A program made the translations under genes and the position numbers. Source: Anadara kagoshimensis (Eukaryota > Mollusca > Bivalvia > Arcoida > Arcidae). Taken from it: a stretch of DNA of 64,000 nt. Below the pieces are notes generated by a model. It worked only from the letters and a program-made list of their open reading frames with translations, did no database searches and was not told the origin of the DNA. Each line of letters begins with the position of its first letter. Position 1 is the stretch's first letter. The stretch covers positions 11,910,546-11,974,545 of the forward strand of contig CM037863.1 of assembly GCA_021292105.1 (NCBI GenBank). Direction: 5' to 3'. This document shows, in pieces, positions 36,028 through 47,542 of this stretch.

Positions 36028-36971
36028 GTGTACTTACACTATTGATCCATGAAAAGACAGTCATACACCACGAAAAGTACCCTTCTCCGTTGTGAAGAAT
36101 AATAATAATACATGGTATTTAAATTCCATATTCACGAAAGTACCATGATATAAACTTTAGTTCCCACATTGATATAATCACGCCGGACAAACTGCTATCC
36201 TTTCGGTTCAGATTTTGCTATCCACATGTTTGACACGCGTACAGACACTATTTTTTTTACATAACTTATATTATTGTGAAACCTGTTTGGAAGTTCAGTT
36301 AAATTATTTAGCTGCAGTTCTAGTAAAGTGAAGTAACGGCGGTATATAGTCCGATCACCTGTAGCGATCTACTGTGTATAACAGTGGAACCCGACCTACT
36401 AATTCTGGTCCTGTCATTGACTTACGAATCAATGAGCATGTGCACAAGTAACACAAGTGTGTCTGATTGTCTGTCTGGAAGTTTGTCTTTTTTGTACATA
36501 GATGTAGATGTAAGTGCGTGTATTTGTTAATATATGTATGTTTGGTCTATGTACACATGTATATTGTTATAGTTTTTAATCTAGAAGTATTCACGTGACA
36601 AATTTGGGTCAGACCGGCTACAAACATATTTATGGTCCGCGATACTTTTGTCTCTTTTTTTGGAAAATATTAGATTCACGCGATAATTAACGCTCGCGAA
36701 TACTTTAAGATTAAAGTTATACGTTTGTAGATAATGTACATATGAAATAGACATATAATATATAATTTTTTGTTTTGGCACTATATTTTTAAAGGTCTTA
36801 CTTATAATACCACGAGCTTCAGCCTTACTGAATTCATAGAAATAACGGAAGTTAGTCATATAGACTACTTTGGGGGAAATATGGGGGGTCAAAATATAAG
36901 AAAAATCTATCTTCCTGTATCAAAACCCTCAGTCATCCTTTACGGTTCAACATTTTCTCACTTTATTACTG
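35915..36971. other. LINE inter-ORF spacer with (GT)n
   Basis: Holds a GT microsatellite (about 35982-36023) and AT-rich sequence. It is long for a LINE spacer, so a further insertion is possible, but I see no ends. The frame at 36770-37000 runs into ORF2 in another frame and is not convincing. Confidence 0.45.
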
Positions 36972-37676
36972 TTGATGGAAAACAATTTAAAAATAGGTAG
37001 TTTAAACTGTAGGGGGCTTTTTTCCGATAAAATTAAGAGGCGGGATATTTTTTATAGATGTAGAAAAAATTATGACATTACCTTTCTCATCGATACTCAT
37101 TCTACTAAGGAAATAGAATCCTATTGGAAAAACGAATGGGGAGGTACCGTAAGGTTTTGCTCTTTCACCAGCAACAGTCGGGGAGTTGCAATTCTCTTTA
37201 GAGCCTCTTTTCAGTTTACAATAATTGACGAAATTATTGATCCACAGGGCAACTTTTTACTTTTAAATTTGGAAACACAGAATAGAAAATTTACTTTGGC
37301 TGCTGTTTACGGACCAAATACTGATCAACCACTTTTTTATCAACGTCTTATGAAAAATATAAATATTTTTAATAATACTTCAATAATTAATGGCGGAGAC
37401 TTTAATATAGCATTGGATTACGATTTGGATACTATCAATTATATCAATAAGAATAACCCAAAATCTCAACAAAAACTTTTAGACCTAATGAATGAGTTCG
37501 ATCTTGTAGATATTTGGAGAGAATTAAATCCTGAAATAAGAAGGTACACTTGGCGAGGCCCAAAAGAAAAACGTCAAAAAATGAGCAGATTAGATTACTT
37601 TTTGATATCTGTAGATTTAAAACCTTTTTTAAAGAATGCTGACATTGATATATGTTACAAATCTGACCTCTCCGGT
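36972..37676 (+). pseudogene. LINE ORF2, AP endonuclease domain
   Basis: About 235 codons give an exonuclease-endonuclease-phosphatase fold enzyme, the nickase that starts target-primed reverse transcription. Landmarks: GSLNCRGL (residues 8-15, catalytic Asn), a THST segment where the metal-binding acid normally lies, AAVYGPN, NGGDFNIALDYD (catalytic Asp and Asn), and SRLDYFLIS. The final SDHSP motif is broken: the frame reads SDLSG and stops, while the next frame starts at SPVNIELKF. This fits a two-base loss that removed the catalytic histidine codon. MMENNLKIG is the likely ORF start. Confidence 0.85.
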
Positions 37677-39250
37677 TAATATAGAATTGAAATTTTTAGA
37701 ACATGAAAAAGGGCGGGGTACCTGGAAATTTAACAACGGACTACTTTATGATAAAAAATATGTAGATATTGTAAAGAACTGTATTAAAGAAACTTGTGAA
37801 CAATATTTAGTAAACACTGAAAATGGATTAGATCCGAAATACTCAATAAATGACCAACTCCTCTGGGAAACAATAAAACTGAATCTGCGAGGAAAAACAA
37901 TTTCATATGCTTCATATAAAAAGAAAATTAGTATGGAAAAAGAAAAAAATCTTGAAAAGAAACTTAAAATTCTATATATTGACGAATGTGAAATATCTCG
38001 AAATAAAATTGAAAATGTAGAAAATGAACTAAAACAATTAAGGGACGAAAAAATAAGGGGTCTTATTATGAAGTCAAAAGCGAAATGGATGGTAGAGGGG
38101 GATAAAAGTAGTAAATTTTTTTGTAACTTAGAAAAAAGACATTATGTTGAGAAAACAGTGTCAAAATTAATTTTAAATGATGGAACAGAAATAGAAAATC
38201 AAGGTGATATTTTAAACGCTCAAAAAGATTTCTATCAAAATTTATATACATCTCAAAATTTACAGGGGGCGGTAAAGAAAATATTTTTTGATATTGATAA
38301 TATCTTCCTGAATCGTCTCGAAGAAACAGTTTCAGGGGCCCTTGGCGGAGAACTTAAAGATAGTGAATGTACTAATGCATTGCACAATATGAAAAATGGA
38401 AAATCACCGGGGCTTGATGGATTTACCATCGAATTTTACAAATACTTTTGGACTGATATACGGGAATACGTGGTTAAATCTTTAAATTATGGATATAGAC
38501 ATGGGGAACTTTCTATAACGAGCGCAGAGACAAGGTGTCATCACATGCATTCCAAAAGAGGGGAAATCTAAATTTTATATGAAAAATTGGCGACCAATCT
38601 CTTTACTTAATGCTGACTATAAAATTGCATCAACAGCTATTGCTAACAGAATAAAATCAATCTTAAACCAAATTATAAGTGAAACACAGACGGGATTTAT
38701 TAAAGGTAGATTTATAGGGGAAACAACTCGTTTATTATATGACATTATAGAAAAAACAGAAGAAGAAAATATTCCTGGTATTCTTTTACTTCTTGATTTT
38801 GAAAAAGCCTTTGATTCCATAGAGTGGTCATTTATTGAAATATCACTCAAATTCTTTGGTTTTTGTGACTCAATTATTAAGTGGTTTTTTACTTTTTATT
38901 CTGATATAACAAGTTGCACTCAATACAATGGGCATTGTTCTGGTTTCTTTCCAATTCAAAGAGGGGTTAGACAAGGAGATCCTCTATCACCCTACCTGTT
39001 TATTATCTGTGCTTAATCACTCAGTGCAGCGATTAAACAAGATCCAAAAATTAAGGGTATTAAAATAAACGACTCTGAACATCTTGTGGGTCAATATGCA
39101 GATGATACTAGCCTCACACTTGATGATGACTCTGAATCCCTTAATGCGGTAATTAAACTAATAGACGATTTCGGCGACTGTTCTGGTTTAAGAGCAAATT
39201 TTGATAAAACAGAAGTGGTATGGATTGGGGCGAAAAGGGGATGCGGCGAG
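37636..39250 (+). pseudogene. LINE ORF2, reverse transcriptase domain
   Basis: The linker (FLEHEKGRGTWKFNN, then KAKWMVEGDKSSKFF) leads to RT block GKSPGLDGFTIEFYK at about 38398-38442. A frame change near 38518 breaks the reading. It resumes with NWRPISLLNADYKI, QTGFIKGR, LLLDFEKAFDSIEW (first catalytic Asp), and RGVRQGDPLSPYLF. A TAA at 39014-39016 replaces a sense codon, and the frame goes on with GQYADDTSLTL (the YADD catalytic pair) and GLRANFDKTE. It is cut at 39253 by the TIR element. The RT fold and its catalytic residues are otherwise complete. Confidence 0.9.
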
Positions 39251-39596
39251 GAATAGACCCCTTTCACATTCAAATGCGCATGCCCTGTATCTACTGACGA
39301 CAGCGAAATTTCTAGACTAAGTCTCGCGCGAATTTACAAAACCTCGCGGGATTTTGTTCCAGGGGGCAAGTGCGCGAGTGAGACAATGGCATAAAATGGA
39401 CTGCCAGGCAAGCATTAAAAAAATGTCCTTCCTCGCAAAACGACTCAGATTAGATCGGTCTGTATTTTCAAGTACTAATTTCGAACACGTGATTCACACA
39501 AAAACAATAACAACAATGGCGGCGCCCATGTGTTTTGGCGAAAACAAGATGGGTTGGGACTAGGCCTAGCTAGTAATCGCGATTAGAACTACGTTA

Positions 39597-39803
39597 CAGA
39601 CCTGTCGAAAGTTTAACACTGAGCTAACGAAGTTAATTCGACGCTAGAAAGAAAAAGCTGTTGAGATAAGCATAGCAGCTGCCCAAAATTGTCGAGATAT
39701 ATACAGCTGATATACAGATATATGTAAGAAACTACAGGAATTAGCCAGATTTGGGACCAATATTCGGTAACTTATTGTTAAATTTTCGACAGGACTGTAC
39801 TTT
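39597..39803. mobile_element. CAGT MITE inside the TIR element
   Basis: The left end CAGACCTGTCGAAAGTTTAA, then CACTGAGCTAACGA, and the right end TTAAATTTTCGACAGGACTG are present. Its outermost bases (GTACA) are missing on the left. It is the innermost layer of the nest. Confidence 0.7.
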
Positions 39804-41773
39804 ATACACACGTGAACGTTACCCGAACTAAATTTCTTATGGCGTATCTTTATGATAATTGTCACATAACACTACCGCTAAACTGCTAAATCTTGTTAGT
39901 GGAATAATTTTGGTTAGGTCATACTGCATCATGAATGAGTTAGGAAGAGACAAGTTATATTTTTCTGATTTAGGTAGATCTAGTAAAAATAAGATTTTTT
40001 TTATTTTAAAGTTTAATTGATATTTGGAATCTTCCTTCCTTTTAACAAAATAAACAAAACTTATTTTTTCCACTCCAAATCAGCAACATTTAGGTTAAAA
40101 TTTTTATTTCTTCAGAGTATTACATCAGTTCACCAGAACTCCATGTGTACACAGAGTTAGGGCTGGGTACATGTATCATTCTATTGCAAAAAAAAAAAAA
40201 ACTGATGGACCATACATTTTAATATTTAAAATAAGCACATTTTCCACACAAAAAAAATAATAATAATGAAAAATAAATAAAATTAAAATAGTGGGCTAAA
40301 TCCAAATGACTGCCTGGTCATGTATCAAAGGATCACCTTCAAACTGCCAACAGTGGTTAGAGCATGAGCCTATACAGACACTGGGACAGTGCTGAGCTAT
40401 CAGCTGAAATTTCCAAAACTGTAACAGCCTTCTTTATTTTCAATTTATCCACCTGCATATATACAATATATTGGTGCAAAGAGGAGTCTAGATTTGCATT
40501 CTCTGTCAAGTATTGTATTTTAATTATTTATGACTGAATAAAGCCATCTTACCAGTTGTATGGAGATAACCAAACCCATCTCACCAGTTGTATGGAGATA
40601 ACCAATCTATTATAAAGAATGAGCCTATATGGCACAAAGACAAAGTGGTAATCAGTTTGAATATAAAATAACAGTATACACCACACCAATCAGTCTTACT
40701 TGGTCACCCATTTCTAAATGAGGCATTATCATTGGCAGAAAATTAAATGCAAATTTGGTTTTATGTTTTTCAATGCAGCTCAACTGTTCAAAGTGTATGT
40801 ACAACAAAATGTGCAAAATAGCAAGAACCAACAAAATGTGCAAAATAGCAAGAACCAAGCTGAAAATCAAGAAGATTGGGTTTCAAAATCAGTAGTGTTA
40901 CATTACAAAAGGGTTGTATCTAAATCTAAAATCCCCATCCATATTCACTAAAAGTTTGTTTTATTAACAAATTCAACACCTCAGTTATGCCAAACACAAA
41001 GGTACACAGAAAAGAGCTTTCATAAATAATTCTAAATTGACATTTTCTGCCTCCAAAATCAACAAATTTATAATCAGTCAAATCACTGAAACTAGTAAAT
41101 CCCAACTGAATTTAAAAGGACATGATTGTCATTTAATTTTAATTTAAGTGGGTATTCTTTAAAAGTATAGTGTTGGATTTACATATTTGATTCCAGTTTT
41201 ACAATCATTTCTCAATTGCAACTTAAAAGATTTTCCTTAATTGAAATCTGACAACTTTTGACAATAATTTTATACAAATAAAGTTTCAACAAAATTGGAA
41301 TATAAATGTAAAAAACTTAAGAATGATCTTCTTAATGACAACTTAAATTTATGGATTTCTTGAATACTAAATAAAATATTAAGCTTTCAAATTTGCTAAA
41401 TTCAAGTTGAGGAAAATCTCAAATAAGGAATGACTGGAACCAGCAGAATTTTCATATCTAGATGCAATAGTAACCACTTCCATTTCTCAGGTCTTGTATT
41501 CAAACACAAAAGCCATTTACAGAACAAATACTCTACCAAAGAAGCTTCTCTAGTTGTAATTTGATACAAAATGCCACTATATGTATTTCACACAAATATT
41601 GTATATAAATACCATGAAGAATTGGTTTTTACAATCCACTGGTAAATATACATTACCGACTTGCCAATATAAGCTTACATAAATACTAAGAAGCATATAT
41701 GGAGCCCGACTGCCAGTACATGTATGGAATAATCTTTGTAAGGGCAGTGCAAGCATGCATACATCTTGGATGC

Positions 41774-42130
41774 AGTATAGCTTTGACTGGCCAGTATGTA
41801 AACAGTACAGCTTTGACTGGCCAGTATGTAAACAGTACAGCTTTGACAGACCAGTATGTTTACAGTTTAGCTTTGACAGGCCAGTATGTATACAGTATAG
41901 CTTTGACAGGCCAGTATGTATACATTATAGCTTTGACGGGCTAGTATGTTTACAATTTAGCTTTGACCAGCCAGTATGTATACAGTACAGCTTTGACGGG
42001 TCAGTATGTTTACAGTTTAGCTTTGACTGGTCAGTAGCTACACAGTATAGCTTTGACAGGTCAGTATGTACACAGTACAGCTATGGCTGGCCAGTGCAAT
42101 TGTGCATTAATCTTGACTGGCCAGTGTAAA
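41774..42130. repeat. 30-bp minisatellite, about 12 copies
   Basis: Unit AGCTTTGACAGGCCAGTATG, then TATACAGTAT, with point variants. Thirty is a multiple of three, so frames such as 41755-42129 stay open with a ten-residue period. I regard those as by-products. The flanks (40080-41770 and 42131-42580) are AT-rich, with a 27-bp pair at about 40800-40856. Confidence 0.9.
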
Positions 42131-42616
42131 ACTCAGTAGATTTTGACAAAGAAGTGTAAGCATGGTTTTTCTCTTGGTATGTCAGTATAATATTATATAT
42201 TATATAAATACTGTCAAGCTATAGCTAGGGCAAGATTTAGTAAATCTTGCTTGGGCAGTGGAGTATGATAAACATATATCTTAGCAGCTAGAATAAGGCT
42301 ACATGGATACAGCTAGGCCAGAATAGACTGGTTTGGTGGGAGCAGATATGTATGGTATAGCTTTTGACAGGCTAACATTGGTCCACATAATAACATGTTA
42401 AGACACCAGTTATAAAAATCAAAACAATGGATATAATGAAATAAAAATTATTAAATGATGTTTTAGTTTTGAAGGCACTAGTAACAAGTACTGTTCAGAC
42501 AGTGGACTCCTTCACTGAAAGCTTCAGTGTTGAATCTTAGATTTTTTTCAGAATGGGTCATTTTCAAAACTTTTATCTAAAACATCATGATATTAATATT
42601 TTGCATTAATGTTTTA

Positions 42617-42910
42617 TCAAATATGGCTACTAAGGTCTTAACAATAGTGCCATTTGTGCAAAATAAGGGGGTCAATGTGCCTTCTAGAATGAACACCGCC
42701 CGTCTTATGTTCTGCGATTCATTATTTCACAATGGATCAAATAATTTCTTTCTGTTCTACCAAATGACCACTTGTCGATACCCAGGGAAAGGAAAAGACA
42801 GCCTCACCCCGTCGTGGTTAGTCTGTTACTGTCCCGTCACAACTAAACCAATATCGGGGGAGGGGTATCCTAACCTGTCAGACGACACTATCTGGAATGG
42901 AATTAAATGA
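42617..42910 (+). CDS. Unrecognised frame in the TIR element
   Basis: An open frame with an internal start MATKVLTIVPF at about 42623 and a mixed, non-repetitive composition (several Cys, Pro, Trp, for example PSWLVCYCPVTTKP). It ends at 42910. GC content is higher than in the AT-rich middle, which suggests it was once coding. I recognise no family. Together with the next frame it may be what is left of a spliced gene of this element. Confidence 0.3.
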   Translation, partial: SNMATKVLTIVPFVQNKGVNVPSRMNTARLMFCDSLFHNGSNNFFLFYQMTTCRYPGKGKDSLTPSWLVCYCPVTTKPISGEGYPNLSDDTIWNGIK

Positions 42911-42925
42911 GTAATATAAGTTTTA

Positions 42926-43105
42926 ATGGCTACCGCTTTTACAGGTGAACATAATCGTTCTTCTCGCTTTGGCTTTACGTCGATGGATGGTCAAATCGGC
43001 GACACATTTATGTTTAAACCAGTGAACATCAAACGTCCATGCTATTTACTATGTAAAGCGAAAGTAGACTTGCCCCCTGAGCTGATAAAAGAGTTCCGAT
43101 TTTAG
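42926..43105 (+). CDS. Unrecognised 59-codon frame near the right TIR
   Basis: ATG at 42926, stop at 43103-43105. It contains SRFGFTSMDGQIGDTF and ends in VDLPPELIKEFRF. A possible acceptor (TTTTACAG then GTGAAC) lies just inside, so it could be a last exon rather than a whole gene. The stop is 58 bp from the TIR end. Family unknown. Confidence 0.3.
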   Translation: MATAFTGEHNRSSRFGFTSMDGQIGDTFMFKPVNIKRPCYLLCKAKVDLPPELIKEFRF

Positions 43106-43165
43106 GGGAGATAACCGCGTTTGGCAAAATTTAGCGCGTGCGCATTGGAATGTGAAAGGGGTCTA

Positions 43166-44289
43166 TTACAAATGTATAAATATCTAAAATGGAATCACAC
43201 CGGTACTTTTAAACTTTTGGGGATTAAATACAACTTACAGTCCAAATTATTTTACATGGAAAACTATACTGAAAAAATATCATCCTTTAAAAATATTCTA
43301 AGCAACTGGTCTTATCGAAATTTGTCTTTGATGGGAAAAGTAACAGTTGTGAAGACAATAGCACTACCAATACTAATACAGACGTTTATGACTCTTCCGG
43401 ATCCTCCAAAAATTATGATTGACGATATACAAGCTACTATTTTTAATTTTATTTGGAATGGAAAAGTTGAAAAAATAAAACGAAAAATTATGTACAATGA
43501 TCTTGCAGAGGGGGACTTCGTGTTCCACATATCGAGTCTTTTTATAGTGCGCTTAAGATGACATGGGTAAAAAAAATTATAGATCCTCATAATAATTCAG
43601 CATGGAAAATTCTACTATTAGATTCGCTAGAAAAATTTGGAGGGGACAAAATGTTTTTTTTCCAGAAAGAAGGTATTGAAAAATGTTCAAAACACTTCAA
43701 CTCATTTTGGAAAGATGTATTTCTTAATTGGTCAAGATTGAATAAACCCGTAGCCGCATCCCCAAATGACATTCTTTCTCAGACTCTCTGGTACAACCCA
43801 TATATTAAAATTGATAATGAAATGGCTTTCTTTAAGAAAATGGCTAAAAACGATATCTATTTCATCAATGACATTATTGATGAAAATGGGGATATCTTGA
43901 GCTGCAGAGACTGTAACCAAAAATACAACACTGCAATTAATCCTTTTAATTACATAAGTTTAATACACGCGATACCAAAAACATGGAAAAATATTTTAAA
44001 AGAGAACTTTCAAAAAAAGAGGTTAAGCATGATAATATACAGTATCTAAAAACACACGAAAAAATTACGAAATTTTGCTATAATTTAGTTTTGAAAACAG
44101 TTACAGAAAAACCCATAAAAACTCAGGAAACTTTAAATAAATAAGAAACTCGAGAATCATATTGATGAAAATGTCTGGAAACAAATATATAAATCACCTT
44201 TCGAAATCACTAGCGACTCAAAATTACAGTCTTTGCAGTTCAAGATAAACCATAATATAATATTATATAAATATTACATTTCTGATAGG
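43166..44289 (+). pseudogene. LINE ORF2, region after the RT core
   Basis: The LINE reading resumes: NHTGTFKLLGIKYNLQ, RNLSLMGKVTVVKTIALP and IFNFIWNGK are the usual RT-thumb and connection landmarks. A one-base change near 43510 shifts to MTWVKKIIDPHNN and the C-terminal half of the protein (LWYNPYIKIDNE, YISLIHAIPKTWK). Another shift near 44020 leads to QYLKTHEKITKFCYN. The reading stops at the second insertion (44296). Confidence 0.85.
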
Positions 44290-44295
44290 ATGACA

Positions 44296-44957
44296 GTCTA
44301 TATTGTCACCCCGAGAAATTTCATTGTCAACCGAGGCGAAAAATGTAATATTTATTTTATTATACCGATTGTTGGTTTTTATTATACTGTGCAATCAAAG
44401 TATACTGGAATGACAACCATGATTCTGAAATACATTTAGAAAACATTTTCCAAAACATTTATTTTCCGCGCCGAGAAATTCTCTAAATAAGCTTACGCTC
44501 CTTTTAACTGTTCTTTGTGTATTTTTGGCATCTTTCTGTTCAGTTAACTGCTTAAGGGTTTCTTCGTTAACAGTGGCAAATCTACTTATTGACATTTTCG
44601 GCCCGACAGTCAGCTGTCGTCAGGTAAACAACTCATCTACTCATCTTGACGCTTGTAACATAAATCATATGTAACATTACTGTAGAAAAACGTTTTACTG
44701 ATTTAGAAGAAGGATGCGTTCGAACCGCATACGCAGTTTTTCTGCGCATGTGACATTCTTTTTAATGTCAACCGCTCAGCTAATGTCACCCTGTGACGTA
44801 AGATTTTCTGAAACCCGAGGGTGACATTAAATTTACCCAAACGCTTATTAACCAATCAAATTGCGAGAAATTTACAAAAGGTATAATAATACAAATTGTT
44901 ACATAGCTCTTATCCAATGAAATTGCTAGATTTTTACATAAGGTGTAATAATTACAA
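44296..44957. mobile_element. 0.66-kb insertion in the LINE tail, ATGACA duplication
   Basis: ATGACA at 44290-44295 and 44958-44963 borders the segment, and the LINE protein reads SDR before it and DKLFKCKLSD after it, so the interior is foreign. Inside, TGTCACCCCGAGAAATTTC (about 44304) is the inverse of GAAACCCGAGGGTGACATTA (about 44811-44831), which could be the true inverted ends. The right 120 bp hold a diverged ~54-bp duplication (ATCAAATTGCGAGAAATTTA; ATGAAATTGCTAGATTTTTA). Confidence 0.65.
44395..44595 (-). pseudogene. N-terminal fragment of a DUF3504/Crypton-like protein
   Basis: The minus-strand frame from 44595 starts MSISRFATVNEETLKQL, then EQKDAKNTQRTVKRSVSLF and REFLGAEN. The pattern 'KD(S/A)KNT-x-R-x-x-K-x-x-x-x-x-F-x-x-(Y/F)L' is the usual N-terminal helix bundle in front of the DUF3504 tyrosine-recombinase domain of Crypton-type elements and the host genes derived from them (KIAA1958, QRICH1 and relatives). 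Only this N-terminal part is present. The following residues (FGKCFLNVFQNHGC) do not match. Recognition is from the sequence pattern, without a search. Confidence 0.55.
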
Positions 44958-44960
44958 ATG

Positions 44961-45375
44961 ACAAACTTTTTAAATGCAAGTTGTCTGATACACAGTTATG
45001 CACTTTCTGTTTTGAAACAAAAGAAACCATGTCACACTTATTTTATGAATGCAGTTTTACCCGCTCAGTTTGGTATGGTCTTTTGGAGGATCTATGTAAA
45101 AATGTGGCATATATATAGACAAAAGAATGGAATATTTTATTTTTGGTGTAATGAGTCACCCTCAAAAATACATAATAAACCTCTGTTCCCTGATAATAAA
45201 AAACTACATATATATATATAGATTCAGAAAGACCATACCAAACTACAAAACTGCCTTAAAGTCAGTAAAGCAGTACAGAGATATTGAGTTATTTTCTTTA
45301 TTTATGTTCAGCCCCAAAAAAGCAAATAATATAAGAAGGCAATGGAATCTTATTAAATCTTTGTTAGATAGTTAA
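44961..45375 (+). pseudogene. LINE ORF2 C-terminus with zinc knuckle
   Basis: From 44961 the reading DKLFKCKLSDTQL goes into CTFCFETKETMSHLFYEC, the CxxC-x(7)-H-x(4)-C knuckle found near the end of many LINE ORF2 proteins (zf-RVT type). A frame change follows near 45113 and the ORF ends with FIFGVMSHPQKYIINL and FSLFMFSPKKANNIRRQWN, with a stop at 45373-45375. The ~90-bp 3' UTR ends in A-rich sequence at the TSD. Confidence 0.85.
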
Positions 45376-45482
45376 TTTGACTGATGTGTGCTTAAATGTA
45401 TGTTTTTTCTGTAAATTTGTATTATGTATGTGGAAGATAGAATAAAAAACTATTAATACCAAAAAAAAACTTTTCGTCTGCT

Positions 45483-47357
45483 ACTATTTATCTCTTTTCG
45501 GTCACTAAACCATATTCATTATTACTAAAACCCCGATTTCCAGAGATTGTGGCCATTTTTACAAAAAATACAATTTTTTTCTAGTGGAATCATTTTATTA
45601 GTAGGTGACCTAATGTACAATGTCAGTCTCTGCTTAAAGTCTTATTTCAAAAAGTCGGCACTTTCAATCATTCCTATTAGGGATAAAAAGGTGGAGTTGT
45701 GGGACATAGAATTTTGAATTGAAATTGGAAATTTTACGGAGTGCACCGACTTTTTGAAATGATTTTTTTGTGAAATAAATAAGCGTTACATGCAATCAAA
45801 TTTTTATAAACTTTACTCCTGAAAGTAAAATATTCTTTTTAAAAATAAAGTAAAATATTTAGATTTAATCAACATTCAAACAAAATACATATACATGTAC
45901 AATACATGATAAATGGCCGCATTTACTAAAGTATATTATAAAACTGGCTCGTAGTCAATATTTCGGCTTTAAAAAGCCTTTTTCAAGACACTAGATAATT
46001 TAAATTGTATTACATCTTTTCATCCACTTCCATCTCCATTTCAGAAAAAAGGCTTGAAAAAGGCTTTTTAAAGCCGAAATATTGACTATGAGCCAGTTTT
46101 ATAATATCGTTTTTAAAAAAGATTTTCCCCTCAGAAAATAACGTTAAGAGAGTTATAAAGTATATTAATCAAAATGAATTTGTATACATATATAAATCTA
46201 ACCATATAATTTATAAAAAAATCTTTTCAGAAATCATGGCATTTGGAGAAGAAAGAGTGTTTAACAGCTATATTTCAAATTAATTGAGACTAAATTAAAT
46301 AAAAGTGTTTTAAAATTTTACTTTAAATTTTGAAAAACTAAAAAGGATAAAAAAAGAGTTTAAAATTTCACTTAAAATTTTGAATTCATACAAAATGCAT
46401 ATGCAATGCAAGATAAATTACCGTATTTACTAAAGTATATTAAACAAAATCAATTTGAAAACATATAGAATTAATTTAACATTAATTTATAAATTTTGAA
46501 AAATTCTTTTCAGAAATAATGATATTTGGACAAGAAAGAGTGTTTAACATTTATATTTAAAAATTAATGAGACTAAATTAAATAAAAGTGTTTTTAAATT
46601 TTACTTCAAATTTTGTATTAAATTTTGTATATGAAATTAAAAGGAAAAAAAAGTTTTATGGAATTTCACTTGAAATTTTGAATTGATATAAAATGAAAAG
46701 GAATATAATGTTTCTGAAATTTCACTTCAAATGTTGAATTAATATAGCAATAAAAAGAGTTTTAAAATTTCACTACAGATTTTGAATTCATATAAAAATA
46801 AATTTAAAAAAAAAACCACCAAAATACTTTAGGTTTAAATAAGGTTTGAGTTTGTTAATTTTGTTTTATAAATTTTATTACACTAAGTATAAGTTACACA
46901 AATTAAAAAAGTTTATTTGATCATTATGTACTTACAAATATTTCATTTAAATTTCTTTTTATTCAATTAAAAAGATAAAATTTATGTCAATGGCAGAATA
47001 AGGGTGAAAGCGGTATACGGCTTTGACGTAAAACTTAAGTGCATACCAAACATTTTTTATTCTTCAATGAACAAAGAATCCCCAATATATATTTGTTATA
47101 TAACTCTCCAAATTCTTTCAAATTCATTTTTTTTTATTTCACTCATCACCACCGGCAGTGGTACTCGAGGTAACTAATATACGTAATTTTGCGGCATTAC
47201 ATAATTAGATAAATAAATACACATAAATACATATCTATAGTATGTCAAGATCTATAAAAAAAAAATAAATTTCTAAATTTCTTTATCACACTTAACCTCT
47301 TTCTCTCTCTCTCTCCAGTGTATAGACTAGGTTTCATGAATCTATATTACACTCAAC

Positions 47358-47407
<50 letters not shown>

Positions 47408-47493
47408 TACAAAATTGCCCGGGAATGATTATGTTATAGCATGTTAAATCTCAATAGCTCAGTAAAACATTTTTTGAATTTTCATATCAGACT

Positions 47494-47542
<49 letters not shown>

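Larger units (their letters stand above)
39256..43163. mobile_element. 3.9-kb TIR element inside the LINE, TA duplication
   Basis: GACCCCTTTCACATTC plus AATGCGC at 39256-39283 is mirrored at 43136-43163, with 26 of 28 bases alike. TA flanks both sides (39254-39255, 43164-43165), and the LINE reading picks up right after. The GC-richer edges differ from the very AT-rich middle (40080-42580). Inside are a CAGT MITE (39597-39803), a 30-bp minisatellite (41774-42130), and two short frames near the right end. I recognise no transposase, so it is a non-autonomous or gutted copy. TA duplication alone fits Tc1/mariner and some other groups, but the TIR does not begin CAGT. Confidence 0.8.
35558..45467 (+). 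mobile_element. 5'-truncated LINE with 15-bp target-site duplication
   Basis: The 15-mer AACTTTTCGTCTGCT occurs at 35543-35557 and 45468-45482. Between the copies lie, in order, a truncated NADAR ORF1, a 1-kb spacer, and a broken ORF2 (AP endonuclease, reverse transcriptase, C-terminal CCHC zinc knuckle). The element ends in AATACC then an A run. Removing a 3.9-kb and a 0.66-kb insertion leaves about 5.3 kb. Two-ORF layout, AP-type endonuclease and C-terminal knuckle point to the L1/Tx1-like group. Several frameshifts and one stop make it dead. It sits in intron 1 of the cadherin gene in sense orientation. Confidence 0.9.

Noticed and set aside
41699-42129. Two long frames with ten-residue repeats
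   Set aside because: The 30-bp minisatellite is a multiple of three, which keeps any stop-free frame open; nothing outside the repeat is conserved.
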